The translations under genes and the position numbers were made by a program. The notes beneath the pieces were generated by a model. The model was not told the origin of the DNA. It saw only the letters and a program-made list of their open reading frames with translations, and ran no database searches. From an uncultured Bacteriovoracaceae bacterium (GTDB taxonomy: Bacteria > Bdellovibrionota > Bacteriovoracia > Bacteriovoracales > Bacteriovoracaceae), in the NCBI GenBank assembly GCA_938017795.1, contig CALIJZ010000051.1, forward strand, positions 1-64,000: a stretch of 64,000 bases of DNA, in the 5' to 3' direction. Shown piece by piece: positions 47,510 through 56,606 of the stretch (position 1 is its first letter; the number at the start of each line of letters is the position of its first letter).

Positions 47510-48743
47510 AAAACATGTAAATACCTATTACGCTACTTGTCCAAAAGGTCTTGAAGAAGTCCTAGAACAAGAACTTAAGAACTTAGGTGCGACATCAACT
47601 AAAATGAGTTCAAGAGGCGTTCAATTTAAAATTTCAAAAGAAAATATTATTGATATTATTTTATACTCTAGAATTGCAAGTCGATTACAAATTATCTTAT
47701 TTGATTTTGATGTAAAAAAAGAAAAAGATATCTATATAGGTTTAAAAAGTATTAATTGGCCTAGGTTCTTTAATTTAAATCAAACATTTAAATTTAATTT
47801 CACTCAAGGCGTTTCTGAAACACTTAAAAAGAAATCTCAATTTAAAAACACTCTCTATTTAGCAATGCTTGGCAAAGATGCTCTTTGTGATCGATTTAAT
47901 ACCGAACTTGGTAAAAGGCCCTATATTGATACTAAAAGCCCTGACGTTTCAATCACTTGTCATTTAAGTCCAAAAGACGTGAAGGAAGGTAAAAAAGAGC
48001 GACTAACAATGATGGTTGACCTTCTTGGCTCAACACTAGGTCATCGTGGTTATAGACTAAGAAATCAAGAAGCCCCTGTTAGAGAAAACCTTGCTGCAGG
48101 TCTAATTGATTTAGCAAAATGGGATCCAGAAAACGAAAATTTTATTGACCTTACTTGCGGATCCGGAACTTTTTTATTTGAAGCAATTATTAAAAAGTTA
48201 AAAATCTCACCAAGATTTACTCAAATCCCTGATGTTTTAGATGGTAATCTAAAATGGAATTTTCAAAAATATAAATTCTTAGACTCGATTTCAAAAAGTA
48301 ATCAATTTAATAATAAATTAAGAGCAGCAATGCGCCACTATAAAGAGAAAATTGCAACAAATTCTGAACCAATTATTCATGGTAATGATTTTAGTAGGAA
48401 AACTTTAGATCAAACTCAAACAGGTTTTCAAAGAATTGGTTGGCATCATCTTGTGAGTTTTTCTAGCAAGAACGCTTATAAGTTTGATCAATTCATAGAT
48501 GATAAGAACCTCCTTTTTTCTAACCCTCCGTTTGGTCAGCGTCTTGATGCTATCGATGAAAAAATTGCTACTCTGTATCATGAAATGGGTGAAAACTTTA
48601 AGCAAAACTATAAAAACTCTAGATTTTCAGTAATGAGTTCTGACAAGCAACTGCTTGGAAAAATAAGATTACGCGCAGAACATAAAGATCCATTTTCCCA
48701 TGGCCCTCTAGATTGTCTTTTATATACTTATCACCAGATGTAA
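47487..48743 (+). CDS. THUMP-domain rRNA N2-guanine methyltransferase (RlmL N-half/YpsC-like)
   Basis: 418 residues. N-terminal ferredoxin-like/THUMP region (YYATCPKGLEEVLEQELKNLGA...) that binds RNA, then a Rossmann methyltransferase with DLTCGSGTFLFEA (SAM site) and catalytic LLFSNPPFGQRL (NPPF, typical of N2-guanine or adenine methylation). Matches the RlmL N-terminal half that modifies 23S rRNA G2445. No RlmK half. Confidence 0.88.
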   Translation: MNMSIVLKKHVNTYYATCPKGLEEVLEQELKNLGATSTKMSSRGVQFKISKENIIDIILYSRIASRLQIILFDFDVKKEKDIYIGLKSINWPRFFNLNQTFKFNFTQGVSETLKKKSQFKNTLYLAMLGKDALCDRFNTELGKRPYIDTKSPDVSITCHLSPKDVKEGKKERLTMMVDLLGSTLGHRGYRLRNQEAPVRENLAAGLIDLAKWDPENENFIDLTCGSGTFLFEAIIKKLKISPRFTQIPDVLDGNLKWNFQKYKFLDSISKSNQFNNKLRAAMRHYKEKIATNSEPIIHGNDFSRKTLDQTQTGFQRIGWHHLVSFSSKNAYKFDQFIDDKNLLFSNPPFGQRLDAIDEKIATLYHEMGENFKQNYKNSRFSVMSSDKQLLGKIRLRAEHKDPFSHGPLDCLLYTYHQM

Positions 48744-48757
48744 TTTAATCTCTTTTT

Positions 48758-49264
48758 ATGAGTAAATTAGAATTAGAAAAACTTATTAGAGATGTTCCTG
48801 ACTTTCCCAAAAAAGGAATAATCTTCAAGGATATTACACCACTTCTTAGTGATAGATTCAGTGAAACAATCAACGAAGTAATCTCTCTTATTGACTGGGA
48901 TGGAATAGAATGTGTTGCTGGAATCGAATCAAGAGGATTTATTTTTGCTGCTGCGATTGCACAAAAACTAGACATCGGCTTTATTCCAATTAGAAAAAAA
49001 GGAAAACTCCCTCCTCCAGTTATTAGTGAGTCTTATTCTTTAGAGTATGGAGAAGATACACTTGAGGTTTCTACTCTCTATAACAAACAAAAAGTAATTA
49101 TAGTTGATGATGTTATAGCTACAGGAGGCACTCTTTCGGCTTCAATAAAGCTTTGCAATAAAGCCAATTTAGAGATCCATGGATGTCTGGCGTTAATCAA
49201 TTTAAGTTTTCTTAATGACCTTAAAAATTCTGAGATTCCAATAAAATCTGTGTTTGAATATTAA
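48758..49264 (+). CDS. apt: Adenine phosphoribosyltransferase
   Basis: Salvages adenine to AMP. The PRPP loop VIIVDDVIATGGTL and the family N-terminus IRDVPDFPKKGIIFKDITPLL are intact. 168 residues. It lies 14 nt after the methyltransferase stop in the same direction; no strong ribosome site. Confidence 0.96.
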   Translation: MSKLELEKLIRDVPDFPKKGIIFKDITPLLSDRFSETINEVISLIDWDGIECVAGIESRGFIFAAAIAQKLDIGFIPIRKKGKLPPPVISESYSLEYGEDTLEVSTLYNKQKVIIVDDVIATGGTLSASIKLCNKANLEIHGCLALINLSFLNDLKNSEIPIKSVFEY

Positions 49265-49281
49265 GTAAATTCACTTATACT
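49254..49281 (+). promoter_or_regulatory. Promoter 7 nt from the cytochrome c start (leaderless candidate)
   Basis: TTGAAT (49254-49259), 16-bp spacer, TATACT (49276-49281), then ACGCTAC and ATG at 49289. It overlaps the end of apt. No ribosome site follows. Confidence 0.5.
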
Positions 49282-49288
49282 ACGCTAC

Positions 49289-49768
49289 ATGACTCGTATT
49301 ATTCTTTTTACACTTTTTCTTTGTCTGTGTGCTTTTTTTATAAATCTATCAAGCTATAAAAAAGTTCATGACGATAAAGTTGTATTAAATAGAACTCACC
49401 TTTTAAAAACTTTTGATGATCACAAAAAAGAAGCTGCTGCTTTGCTTGCTGCTGCTGAAAATAAAGGAAATGAGACAGAAGAAGAAAAAGAAGAGGGTCT
49501 TGATATGAATGATCCGGCCATTGCAGCTTCACATGCTCTTTATACTGAAGGTAAAAATTGTATGGGTTGCCATGGAGCTCAAGGTGAAGGTAATGAAGCA
49601 GAAAGATCTCCAGTCATTGCTGGTCAACATAGCTGGTATATAATTGATCATATCAATCAACTAGCCGATGGAACTCGTCCTTCAACTGTAGCGCAAGCTC
49701 ACAAAGGTCTTGAAGACAAGGAAATTAAAGACCTCGCAAAATATATCTCTCTACTTAGAGTAGAATAA
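49289..49768 (+). CDS. Membrane-anchored monohaem cytochrome c, c4-like, without an obvious axial Met
   Basis: 159 residues. One N-terminal hydrophobic segment (about 4-20) as signal or anchor, then a Glu/Ala-rich linker (about 45-75). The haem site is CMGCH (C91, C94, H95) followed by GAQGEGN. QLADGTRPSTVAQAHKGL...IKDLAKYIS matches the c4-type end, where VM normally supplies the sixth ligand. Here that position is VA and no Met occurs after the haem motif; a His in AQAHKG is nearby. Periplasmic electron carrier, ligand unusual. Confidence 0.85.
   Translation: MTRIILFTLFLCLCAFFINLSSYKKVHDDKVVLNRTHLLKTFDDHKKEAAALLAAAENKGNETEEEKEEGLDMNDPAIAASHALYTEGKNCMGCHGAQGEGNEAERSPVIAGQHSWYIIDHINQLADGTRPSTVAQAHKGLEDKEIKDLAKYISLLRVE
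49761..49766 (+). promoter_or_regulatory. TAGAAT box 7 nt from a start codon
   Basis: TAGAAT overlaps the cytochrome stop codon, followed by AAAATAC and ATG at 49774. No -35 is seen, so co-transcription with the cytochrome gene is equally possible. Confidence 0.3.
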
Positions 49769-49773
49769 AATAC

Positions 49774-50223
49774 ATGAAAATTCTTTTTCTTAACTTACTG
49801 ATCGCCTCTCAAATGGTGATGGGTTTAGAAATTAATGAAGAACAAAGTTTTAGAATACTTAGTATTGGGCCTGAAAACGTTGTCTGGATAAACCTTGGAA
49901 GAATAGATCATATCGTTGATAGAGAACATATTAAAATTTTTAAAGATGGAAAATTTGCTGCGCGGGCAATAAACGTGCGAGTAAATTATCAAAAGTCTGC
50001 CTGGAAGCTTTATAGAGTAGTTAATCCTGAACTTTTATCTCTTAAAAGTTCATTAAAGCTAAAAGCTATTCCTGTTCAAGATATTGCATGGGAGTATTTT
50101 GAAAAACCCTTACTTCATTATAGAAAAATTGCAGTTGAATTTACGAATGAGAATATCGACCGGAAAAAACGTGATTCACAATTCCTGCGTACTCATAACC
50201 TTGATCCGAAAACGCTACAGTAG
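49774..50223 (+). CDS. Exported protein of unknown function
   Basis: 149 residues; signal peptide about 1-17 (MKILFLNLLIASQMVMG). The mature domain (EEQSFRILSIGPENVVWINLGRIDHIVDREHIKIF) looks beta-rich, like small periplasmic OB or SH3-type domains with a 'lGr-d-v-G/h' turn. No family recognised. 6 nt after the cytochrome c gene, and its last 83 bp overlap dapF on the other strand. Confidence 0.65.
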   Translation: MKILFLNLLIASQMVMGLEINEEQSFRILSIGPENVVWINLGRIDHIVDREHIKIFKDGKFAARAINVRVNYQKSAWKLYRVVNPELLSLKSSLKLKAIPVQDIAWEYFEKPLLHYRKIAVEFTNENIDRKKRDSQFLRTHNLDPKTLQ

Positions 50224-50923
50224 AATCTCCTCCTGGTGACCTAAAATTAAAAACCTCACTCTTTGTTCTTTGCTTTAAAAAGATAGCACATGCAAGAATT
50301 CCTGAACCACAACTTCTAGTTTCGCTTTCTATTCCTCTTTCATAAGTTCGAATATAGATAAAATCATCGCTTATTTGAAAAAAATTTATATTTGCACCAT
50401 TTTTAAAATAGGAATTTTTTCTCATGATTTTCCCTACTTTATTAACATCGATTGATTTTAAATTCTCAGTTTCTAAGCATAGATGAGGAACACCTGTATT
50501 GATAAAAGCATGAGAGAGATATTCTTTACAAAATTCTAATTCTTTAGTTATGGAAAAGTCTGTATTAGATGAGTTTAAAAACAAAGAAGATCGGTTTGCT
50601 GAAACAACTCCTTTATATATATTTCCAGCTAATTCACATTGATAACTCTCCAACTTATCAAAAGTCTTATCAAAGAAATGAAAACATGACCTTAGACCAT
50701 TGGAACACATATTAACTCTAGATCCATCGCTATTGAATATTTCTAATAAAAATTCAGCTTTGTCTGAAGATCTGAGTATCATTACGCCATCTGCACCAAT
50801 CCCGTGATGGCGCTCACACATACTCGCACAAATCTCTTTAGATAAAAACAAATCTCGATCGATAGAATTTATAATAATGAAATCATTACCGTTGGCTGAA
50901 TATTTTTGAAATTCTATCTTCAT
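50141..50923 (-). CDS. dapF: Diaminopimelate epimerase
   Basis: Converts LL- to meso-diaminopimelate for lysine and peptidoglycan. Catalytic Cys pair is present: NMCSNGLRSC (usual MCGNG, here MCSNG) and ETRSCGSGILAC. YSANGNDFIII and HHGIGADGVM are family motifs. 260 residues. Its 3' end runs 83 bp into the opposing exported-protein gene, an unusually deep convergent overlap. No ribosome site; a TATAAA box lies 5 nt upstream. Confidence 0.94.
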   Translation of the reverse strand: MKIEFQKYSANGNDFIIINSIDRDLFLSKEICASMCERHHGIGADGVMILRSSDKAEFLLEIFNSDGSRVNMCSNGLRSCFHFFDKTFDKLESYQCELAGNIYKGVVSANRSSLFLNSSNTDFSITKELEFCKEYLSHAFINTGVPHLCLETENLKSIDVNKVGKIMRKNSYFKNGANINFFQISDDFIYIRTYERGIESETRSCGSGILACAIFLKQRTKSEVFNFRSPGGDSTVAFSDQGYEYAGIVNHVFSGRYSHS

Positions 50924-50928
50924 ACTTG

Positions 50929-50934
50929 TTTATA
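50929..50934 (-). promoter_or_regulatory. TATAAA box 5 nt from the dapF start
   Basis: Minus strand TATAAA, then CAAGT and ATG at 50923. A possible -35 TTGTCT (50953-50958) is 18 bp further up. No ribosome site: leaderless candidate. Confidence 0.4.
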
Positions 50935-50991
50935 GCATTTCATTATATTAAAAGACAAAGCCAATAAATTAGATCAATCGAGACCTTCAGT

Positions 50992-51204
50992 TTACTTTTT
51001 AGGTTGAGCTAAAGACCCTCTATTTTGAGATCTTCTTCTACAAGAATTTAAATCCTGAAGTGCACTTTCTGCAGCTAGCCCATTTTTTATAGTTTGATCA
51101 TTCATAAACCTTTGAGTTAATCGCTTATCTATTTCTGCTTCTTTTTGACATGCATATCCAAAACAGAGGTTTACAGAAAACAATCCTAATATTAAATACT
51201 TCAT
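50992..51204 (-). CDS. Small exported protein of unknown function
   Basis: 70 residues; signal peptide MKYLILGLFSVNLCFG, then a charged helix with two Cys and a basic tail (RRRSQNRGSLAQPKK). Good ribosome site (AGGAG by the ATAAAAAATG start region). No family recognised. Confidence 0.6.
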   Translation of the reverse strand: MKYLILGLFSVNLCFGYACQKEAEIDKRLTQRFMNDQTIKNGLAAESALQDLNSCRRRSQNRGSLAQPKK

Positions 51205-51312
51205 TTTTTATCTCCTTTAATAAAATGAGTGTTAATATTTAATCGGAGCTTTTTTTATTTCCTTAACTCTTTATTTACTTTTTAATAAGCTACTAAGACA
51301 ATCAGTTATTGA

Positions 51313-52680
51313 TTAAAAGACAAAATAAATAAAATCAAGCTTTGCATTGGCATAGGAATTAATCAAAAAGATAAATAATAAGCTTACAGAGACTTGTTTG
51401 AAAAGACTCCACTTTAAAAACCTTTGATCTTTTAAAGACTTTTCAAAAAAGACAACAAAGAAAATGAAGAGTATAAGTTGAAAGATTAAGGTATCTGAAA
51501 CTTTGATAGAAGATTTAAACATTCCCAATAATGACTGAAAATAATCAAAGGCATTCTTAAAATCATTTGCTCTAAAGAATACCCACAAAATACAAACTCC
51601 GTGAAAGACAATTAATTGATTTGTTAGTTTTGCAAACTTGTTATTCCCAATTTTAAAAGGGATAACTCTTTCTAAAACCAACCAAAGACCATGACCAATC
51701 CCCCAAAAGATAAAATTCCAACTGGCTCCATGCCACAGCCCTCCCAAAGTCATAGTTGCCATTAGATTTCTTAATCTGTATTTTCTATTCCCTCCAAGAG
51801 AAATGTATAAATAATCTCTAAGCCAAAAGCTTAAGGTAATATGCCATCGTCTCCAAAACTCTCTGATAGAGCTAGAGATATAAGGGTTATTAAAATTTAA
51901 AGGTAGATCGATGCCATACATATAACCAATCCCAATTGCTATTGTAGAGTATCCCCAAAAATCAGATAAAATCTGAACAGCAAATCCGTAAAGAGTCACC
52001 CAAGCATTAATAAAATTTAATTTCTCAGGAGCAGAAAAACCAAAATCAACAAACTGAGCAACAGTATCGGCAATTACTATTTTTATACATAAACCTGCCA
52101 GAAGATAATAAATCCCTATTTTAAACTTTTCTGGATTAAATCTATTCACTTTTTTGAGTTGTGGTAAAAACTCTTTAGCACGAACGATAGGTCCAGCAAT
52201 AAGTTGAGCATAAAAACATTTAAAGACACCAAAAACAATGAAGTTTTTTTCAACTTCTACTTCTTTTCTATAAATATCTACGAGGTACCCAATTACTTGA
52301 AATGTATAAAAAGAGATCCCTAAGGGTAACCAATAATTATATTCAGGTATTGTTAGCTCAAGTCCAAAACTATTTAGAAAACTAAGAAAGTTTTCCAAGA
52401 TAAATTTTGAGTATTTAAAAAAGCTTAAGCTTGTTAAATTTAAAATGACTGCTAAGCTTAAAGTTTTCTTCGAACCAGTTTGGGCTATTTTGAGTGAAAA
52501 ATAAAAGTTTAATAAAATCGAAAGCACTAAAACAATAAGTCCTGGCCAGTAATACCATCCATAAAAAAACAAAGATCCAGAAAAAAGAAGAACATTTCTA
52601 ATCAGCAAGCTTTTTGTTATCCAAAATATGAATAAGCAAACAAGGTGGAAAATAATAAATGTCAGAGTATTAAATAACAT
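51313..52680 (-). CDS. MBOAT O-acyltransferase (AlgI/PatA/DltB-like)
   Basis: 455-residue multi-pass membrane enzyme that moves acyl groups across the inner membrane. About ten hydrophobic helices. FWRRWHITLSFWLRDYLY and LWHGASWNFIFWGIGHG carry the family His, the latter being catalytic. AlgI and PatA need a periplasmic SGNH partner; the next gene upstream encodes one and overlaps by one base. The target is an exported polysaccharide or peptidoglycan. Confidence 0.92.
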   Translation of the reverse strand: MLFNTLTFIIFHLVCLFIFWITKSLLIRNVLLFSGSLFFYGWYYWPGLIVLVLSILLNFYFSLKIAQTGSKKTLSLAVILNLTSLSFFKYSKFILENFLSFLNSFGLELTIPEYNYWLPLGISFYTFQVIGYLVDIYRKEVEVEKNFIVFGVFKCFYAQLIAGPIVRAKEFLPQLKKVNRFNPEKFKIGIYYLLAGLCIKIVIADTVAQFVDFGFSAPEKLNFINAWVTLYGFAVQILSDFWGYSTIAIGIGYMYGIDLPLNFNNPYISSSIREFWRRWHITLSFWLRDYLYISLGGNRKYRLRNLMATMTLGGLWHGASWNFIFWGIGHGLWLVLERVIPFKIGNNKFAKLTNQLIVFHGVCILWVFFRANDFKNAFDYFQSLLGMFKSSIKVSDTLIFQLILFIFFVVFFEKSLKDQRFLKWSLFKQVSVSLLFIFLINSYANAKLDFIYFVF

Positions 52681-53630
52681 TATATTTCTTGCTCTATTTC
52701 TTTTTGCAGATCTCTGACTAAAATCTTTGTAAAAGCACTTCTTCCTGATGAATTTAAATGAGTTGGGTCTCTCATGAATTTTTGATCAAAGGCAGAGCAA
52801 GTATAATCATAAACTTTTGTATCTAATTCTTTAGATAAAGTTTTATAAGAATGATGATTCTCATCATTACACTCTCTTTCATGATCTTCTTTAGCAACAG
52901 GTGGATTAATGAATATTATTTTTTTCTCAGTAGTATCCAATAGATTTATGAGGTTTCTAAATCTCTCATCTCCATTAATATTTGAACTTATTATTTTTGG
53001 TTGAATTAAGTCTTGGGATGAAAAGTCTTGCACCACTTTAAACTTAGAAATAATTTGCTTTATAGTATTAGACCTAAACCACATATCATGATTAAAGATA
53101 TTGCTAGAAAAAATCATGAAAAGCCTCAAGAAGGATTTGGGCTTAAAAGCTTTCCTCAACCTTACCATATGAAGATTCCTGCTTAAAAATCCTTGAACAT
53201 CTTCTTCTATAGATAAATTAGACTTATTAATATTTCTCTTTTCTGACTCATCAAACCCTAAGTTTCCATCTAAAAAGTTTACATAAGAAGTTTCAATAAC
53301 AAGAACTTTAACCTGAGATTTGAGAACCTTTTTAATAGTGTGAAAAATTCTTTTATAATTTTGACCAGTAGTGGCCATATTAAAGCTTTTCATCTTCTTA
53401 TCTGAGACTTCATTAAAATGATCGTTAAATAATGCACTATCTACGGCATCTAGAGTTTTTGAACTACCTATGAAAACAAGCTTGTCATTTTCACGTTTTT
53501 TCAGCATTTCCAGTTTTAATAAAAGTTTATCACTGAGTGCTCTAAAATAATTTTGATGATGCCCTACAAATTGCTCAGTACAAAGCAAGACCAGTAATAT
53601 GGATAAAGTGTATTTAATAAGACCTTTCAC
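52680..53630 (-). CDS. SGNH-hydrolase-like partner of the MBOAT protein (DltD/PatB/AlgJ-like)
   Basis: 316 residues, N-terminal membrane anchor (about 5-20). FIGSSKTLDAVD supplies the block-I Ser, and the C-terminal DPTHLNSSGRSAF supplies the Asp and His of the triad. It likely places acyl groups delivered by the MBOAT protein onto glycan in the periplasm. GTG start without a ribosome site; TATAAA (minus strand, 53636-53641) ends 5 nt upstream. Confidence 0.8.
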   Translation of the reverse strand: MKGLIKYTLSILLVLLCTEQFVGHHQNYFRALSDKLLLKLEMLKKRENDKLVFIGSSKTLDAVDSALFNDHFNEVSDKKMKSFNMATTGQNYKRIFHTIKKVLKSQVKVLVIETSYVNFLDGNLGFDESEKRNINKSNLSIEEDVQGFLSRNLHMVRLRKAFKPKSFLRLFMIFSSNIFNHDMWFRSNTIKQIISKFKVVQDFSSQDLIQPKIISSNINGDERFRNLINLLDTTEKKIIFINPPVAKEDHERECNDENHHSYKTLSKELDTKVYDYTCSAFDQKFMRDPTHLNSSGRSAFTKILVRDLQKEIEQEI

Positions 53631-53700
53631 AAGTTTTTATACTAAAAAATATGCTCCAAGATGCATAACCTAATCAGCATTTTTTTTGTTTAGAGTAGAA

Positions 53701-53724
53701 TTTTGGAGGATTTGATTTCCAAAA
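53701..53724. repeat. Short inverted repeat upstream of the tRNA gene
   Basis: TTTTGGA and TCCAAAA separated by 10 nt, in the gap between the SGNH gene and the tRNA. Could be an operator or weak terminator; no T-tract follows. Confidence 0.35.
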
Positions 53725-53775
53725 CGAATGGTTTTCGATAAAATTCATCTATTCTAAACCAATCGCTTAATCTGT

Positions 53776-53852
53776 GGGATCATAGCTCAGTTGGTTAGAG
53801 CCCCCGGCTCATAACCGGGTGGTCCCTGGTTCGAGTCCAGGTGGTCCCACCA
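53776..53852 (+). tRNA. tRNA with CAU anticodon (elongator Met or Ile2)
   Basis: 77-nt cloverleaf with encoded CCA. Acceptor GGGATCA pairs with TGGTCCC with one G-T pair. D-stem GCTC/GAGC, anticodon stem CCCGG/CCGGG, loop CTCATAA (anticodon CAT at 53810-53812), T-stem CCTGG/CCAGG with TTCGAGT. G1-C72 pairs normally, so it is not the initiator. The GGCTCATAACC and TGGTC context also fits Ile2 read as CAU with lysidine; the two cannot be separated by eye. Confidence 0.95.
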
Positions 53853-53891
53853 TAAAAACGATATCATTTATTTGATTTCAATATAGTAAAT

Positions 53892-54404
53892 ATGAATATA
53901 TCAATTAAAACCAACCATGGCTCAATATATTTGGAACTTTTCCCTGATAAAGCACCCATCACTGTAGAAAACTTTCTATTTTATATAGAAGATGAATTTT
54001 TTAATGGAATAATCTTTCATAGAGTAATTAATGATTTCATGATCCAATCTGGATCTTGGAGCCCTGATCTAGTTTTTAATTACCCTCGTGAAAATATTAT
54101 CAATGAAGCCAATAATGGACTAAAAAATCTTAGAGGTACTATTGGGATGGCTAGAGATGTTGAGCCCCACACTGCTAACTCACAGTTTTATATCAATCAA
54201 AAGGATAATCCTCACTCAGATTATCAAAATCAAGATCATTATGGGTATTGTGTTTTTGGGAAAGTAATAAATGGAATGGATGTAGTAGATTCTATTGCCA
54301 ATGTTCAAGTAAAGGACTTTAAAAAGTCAGATTTATTCCTTGAGTCATTACCCATTGAACCTGTAATTATAGAAAACATGCTGGTCTATTATAAAAACTA
54401 CTAG
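53892..54404 (+). CDS. Cyclophilin-type peptidyl-prolyl isomerase
   Basis: 170 residues, cytoplasmic (no signal peptide), PpiB-like. IIFHRVINDFMIQSG contains the catalytic FHR, then GTIGMARDVEPHTANSQFYIN and HYGYCVFGKVINGMDVVD. The usual Gln-Gly-Gly segment reads QSGSW. No ribosome site; a CAATAT or TATAGT box lies 4-7 nt upstream. Confidence 0.93.
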   Translation: MNISIKTNHGSIYLELFPDKAPITVENFLFYIEDEFFNGIIFHRVINDFMIQSGSWSPDLVFNYPRENIINEANNGLKNLRGTIGMARDVEPHTANSQFYINQKDNPHSDYQNQDHYGYCVFGKVINGMDVVDSIANVQVKDFKKSDLFLESLPIEPVIIENMLVYYKNY

Positions 54405-54477
54405 CATAATCTCTTCTCTCAAATTTTCGACTTATGATCTCCCCTGAATATATAATTGAATATATAGGACTTTTAGA

Positions 54478-56415
54478 ATGCAATATTTCAGAAGAATTCA
54501 TGAAATTAATGCAATTAGAGCAATCGCTATCATTGGAGTTATTTTAAATCATGTAATTGGTTTAAAAGGAGGCTTTATTGGAGTAGACGTTTTCTTTGTT
54601 ATATCTGGCTATGTGATCACATTATCAATTCTGCGAGACAAAGAAGCTAAAACTTTTACATATTCTAATTTTATGTATTTAAGAATTAGAAGAATTCTAC
54701 CTCCTCTTTTTATTACTTCAGTCCTCACTTTTTTTATAGGTAAGTACCTTTTTCTTTATTCTCTCGATTTTGATTTTTTATCATCCTCTTACAACTATCA
54801 AACACTCTTCATTCAAAACCATTTTTTCGCAAATTATAAAGTTGAATATTTCCACAGTTTGGCTGAAGCGAAGTTAAACCTTCATCTTTGGTCTATTGCC
54901 ATAGAAGAACAATTCTATATCTTCCTACCGTTGTTTTTTTTAATCTTTAATTACAAGAACAAACTATTGTTTTTTATTTTATTCTTATTGACCCTATGTT
55001 CATTTTTCTTTACCACACCATATTTTTTGAGTTTTTTCCCGAATCCTCTCTTGAATAGCTTCACCTCTCCGCCAAGTAGGTATTACTTATTACATACTAG
55101 AGCCTGGGAACTATTACTAGGTGTTTTGGCCTGTCTTTTTACTTTTAAGTTTTCAATTTTTTTACAACGATCTATAGAAAAATCCAATTTAATCAATAGG
55201 GTTTTTCTTATTTTAAATCTATTAAATATACTCTTATGCATGTGTTTCATTAAACCTACTATGGAGTGGCCAAACTACAATGCTCTTTTACCAACAATTT
55301 CAACAGCTCTAATTCTAATGCAACTTCATTTTTCTAATGATCTATTTATTTCAAAATTTTTTAACAACAAGATCTTCTCATATATTGGAAAAAGCTCATA
55401 TTCTCTATATTTATATCATTGGCCGATATATGGAATTGCTCTATACACAAATTATGACTTTGGTACTCAATTATATGATTTCATTTTTTATACTATTATC
55501 TTATTTTTAGTTTCTCATTTTTCTTATCATTTTATTGAAAAAAAGAAATTTACTTTAAATAAAAAAAAATCATATCTTTTTCTCATTTTTTTTATTTCCA
55601 TTCACTTTTTTATTAGCAATCTACCTTACCTCGATCCAAAAGATCGAAGTGAGTCATTAGGAATAATTTCCAAAACAGGAATGAGGTCATCATGGAAAGC
55701 TGGTTGTAATAAAAAATGTTTTAATAAAATAAAAAAACCTTTTATCGTCTTATGGGGTGACAGTCATGCTGGTGTATTTTATAAATCTCTGAAGGAATAT
55801 TCTAATTCTATGAATCTAGAGCTTATTTATCTTGAGGGTTTATCATTGAGTGATCACAAAGCCTTAAGAAAAGAAGTACTACAGTCTCCATTATTAAAAG
55901 CTGTAATCTTAATAAGTCGATGGAACTGGTACATAGAAGCTCCAATAAACGATCCTCAAGAAAAAAATCATCGCTATTTCCAATATAATGACTTTTATCC
56001 TACCAATAAAGAAGAAGCAGTTTCTGTTTTTGAAAAAAGTTATAATGATTTATTAAAGAAGCTGGAAAATGTCCAAATTATAGTCTTACAACAAGTGCCA
56101 CGCTATCCTTACTTAGTGTTAAAGGAAGCATTTATGTCTGAACTTGGTCTTCGACTACGACCTCTTAAGAAAAAACCAGTCGACGAGTACAAAAACAATG
56201 TTTCTCAAGTGAATAAGATTCTCTTAGAACCTACATTAAAAAATAAAAGTATCAAGGTAATAGACCCTACTGAAATTTTATGCCCTGAAAAAGTATGTAT
56301 TAATAGAGAGAGAAATAACGTCCTCTATGAAGACGATGATCATTTATCTGTATATGGTACTAAGAAGATAATGCCTTTAATTGAAGATGCTCTAAAAAAT
56401 AAATTTAAATATTAA
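54478..56415 (+). CDS. OafA/OatA-type acyltransferase with fused SGNH domain
   Basis: 645 residues. The N-terminal acyltransferase-3 domain (about 1-375, some ten helices) has INAIRAIAIIGVILNH and DVFFVISGYVI, then SIAIEEQFYIFLPL. The C-terminal periplasmic SGNH domain (about 400-645) shows LWGDSHAG (Ser) and DDDHLSVYGTKKI (Asp/His). Proteins of this plan O-acetylate LPS O-antigen or peptidoglycan. AGGA 8 nt before ATG and TATAAT at 54451. Confidence 0.93.
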   Translation: MQYFRRIHEINAIRAIAIIGVILNHVIGLKGGFIGVDVFFVISGYVITLSILRDKEAKTFTYSNFMYLRIRRILPPLFITSVLTFFIGKYLFLYSLDFDFLSSSYNYQTLFIQNHFFANYKVEYFHSLAEAKLNLHLWSIAIEEQFYIFLPLFFLIFNYKNKLLFFILFLLTLCSFFFTTPYFLSFFPNPLLNSFTSPPSRYYLLHTRAWELLLGVLACLFTFKFSIFLQRSIEKSNLINRVFLILNLLNILLCMCFIKPTMEWPNYNALLPTISTALILMQLHFSNDLFISKFFNNKIFSYIGKSSYSLYLYHWPIYGIALYTNYDFGTQLYDFIFYTIILFLVSHFSYHFIEKKKFTLNKKKSYLFLIFFISIHFFISNLPYLDPKDRSESLGIISKTGMRSSWKAGCNKKCFNKIKKPFIVLWGDSHAGVFYKSLKEYSNSMNLELIYLEGLSLSDHKALRKEVLQSPLLKAVILISRWNWYIEAPINDPQEKNHRYFQYNDFYPTNKEEAVSVFEKSYNDLLKKLENVQIIVLQQVPRYPYLVLKEAFMSELGLRLRPLKKKPVDEYKNNVSQVNKILLEPTLKNKSIKVIDPTEILCPEKVCINRERNNVLYEDDDHLSVYGTKKIMPLIEDALKNKFKY

Positions 56416-56544
56416 AGAGCTAATACATCTTTTCAAGTAGCCTAAACGACACTTTCATAATCTATCATTTCGAAGATTTTGCACCCTGCAGTGCTTCATT
56501 TTTTCTAAAATCTGTATTCTACGGGATTCTTGAAATCAAAAACT

Positions 56545-56560
56545 TGGCATATTTCTTGCT
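56545..56560 (+). promoter_or_regulatory. Sigma-54 (-24/-12) promoter
   Basis: TGGCATA-TTTC-TTGCT keeps GG and GC exactly 10 bases apart and fits the consensus except for two tolerated changes in the -24 box. Start predicted near 56571, giving a leader of about 69 nt before ATG 56640. Confidence 0.8.
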
Positions 56561-56606
56561 TTTATAGTCAACAAAAGAATAGACCAATGAAGGTTTCGCA
56601 CAAAAA

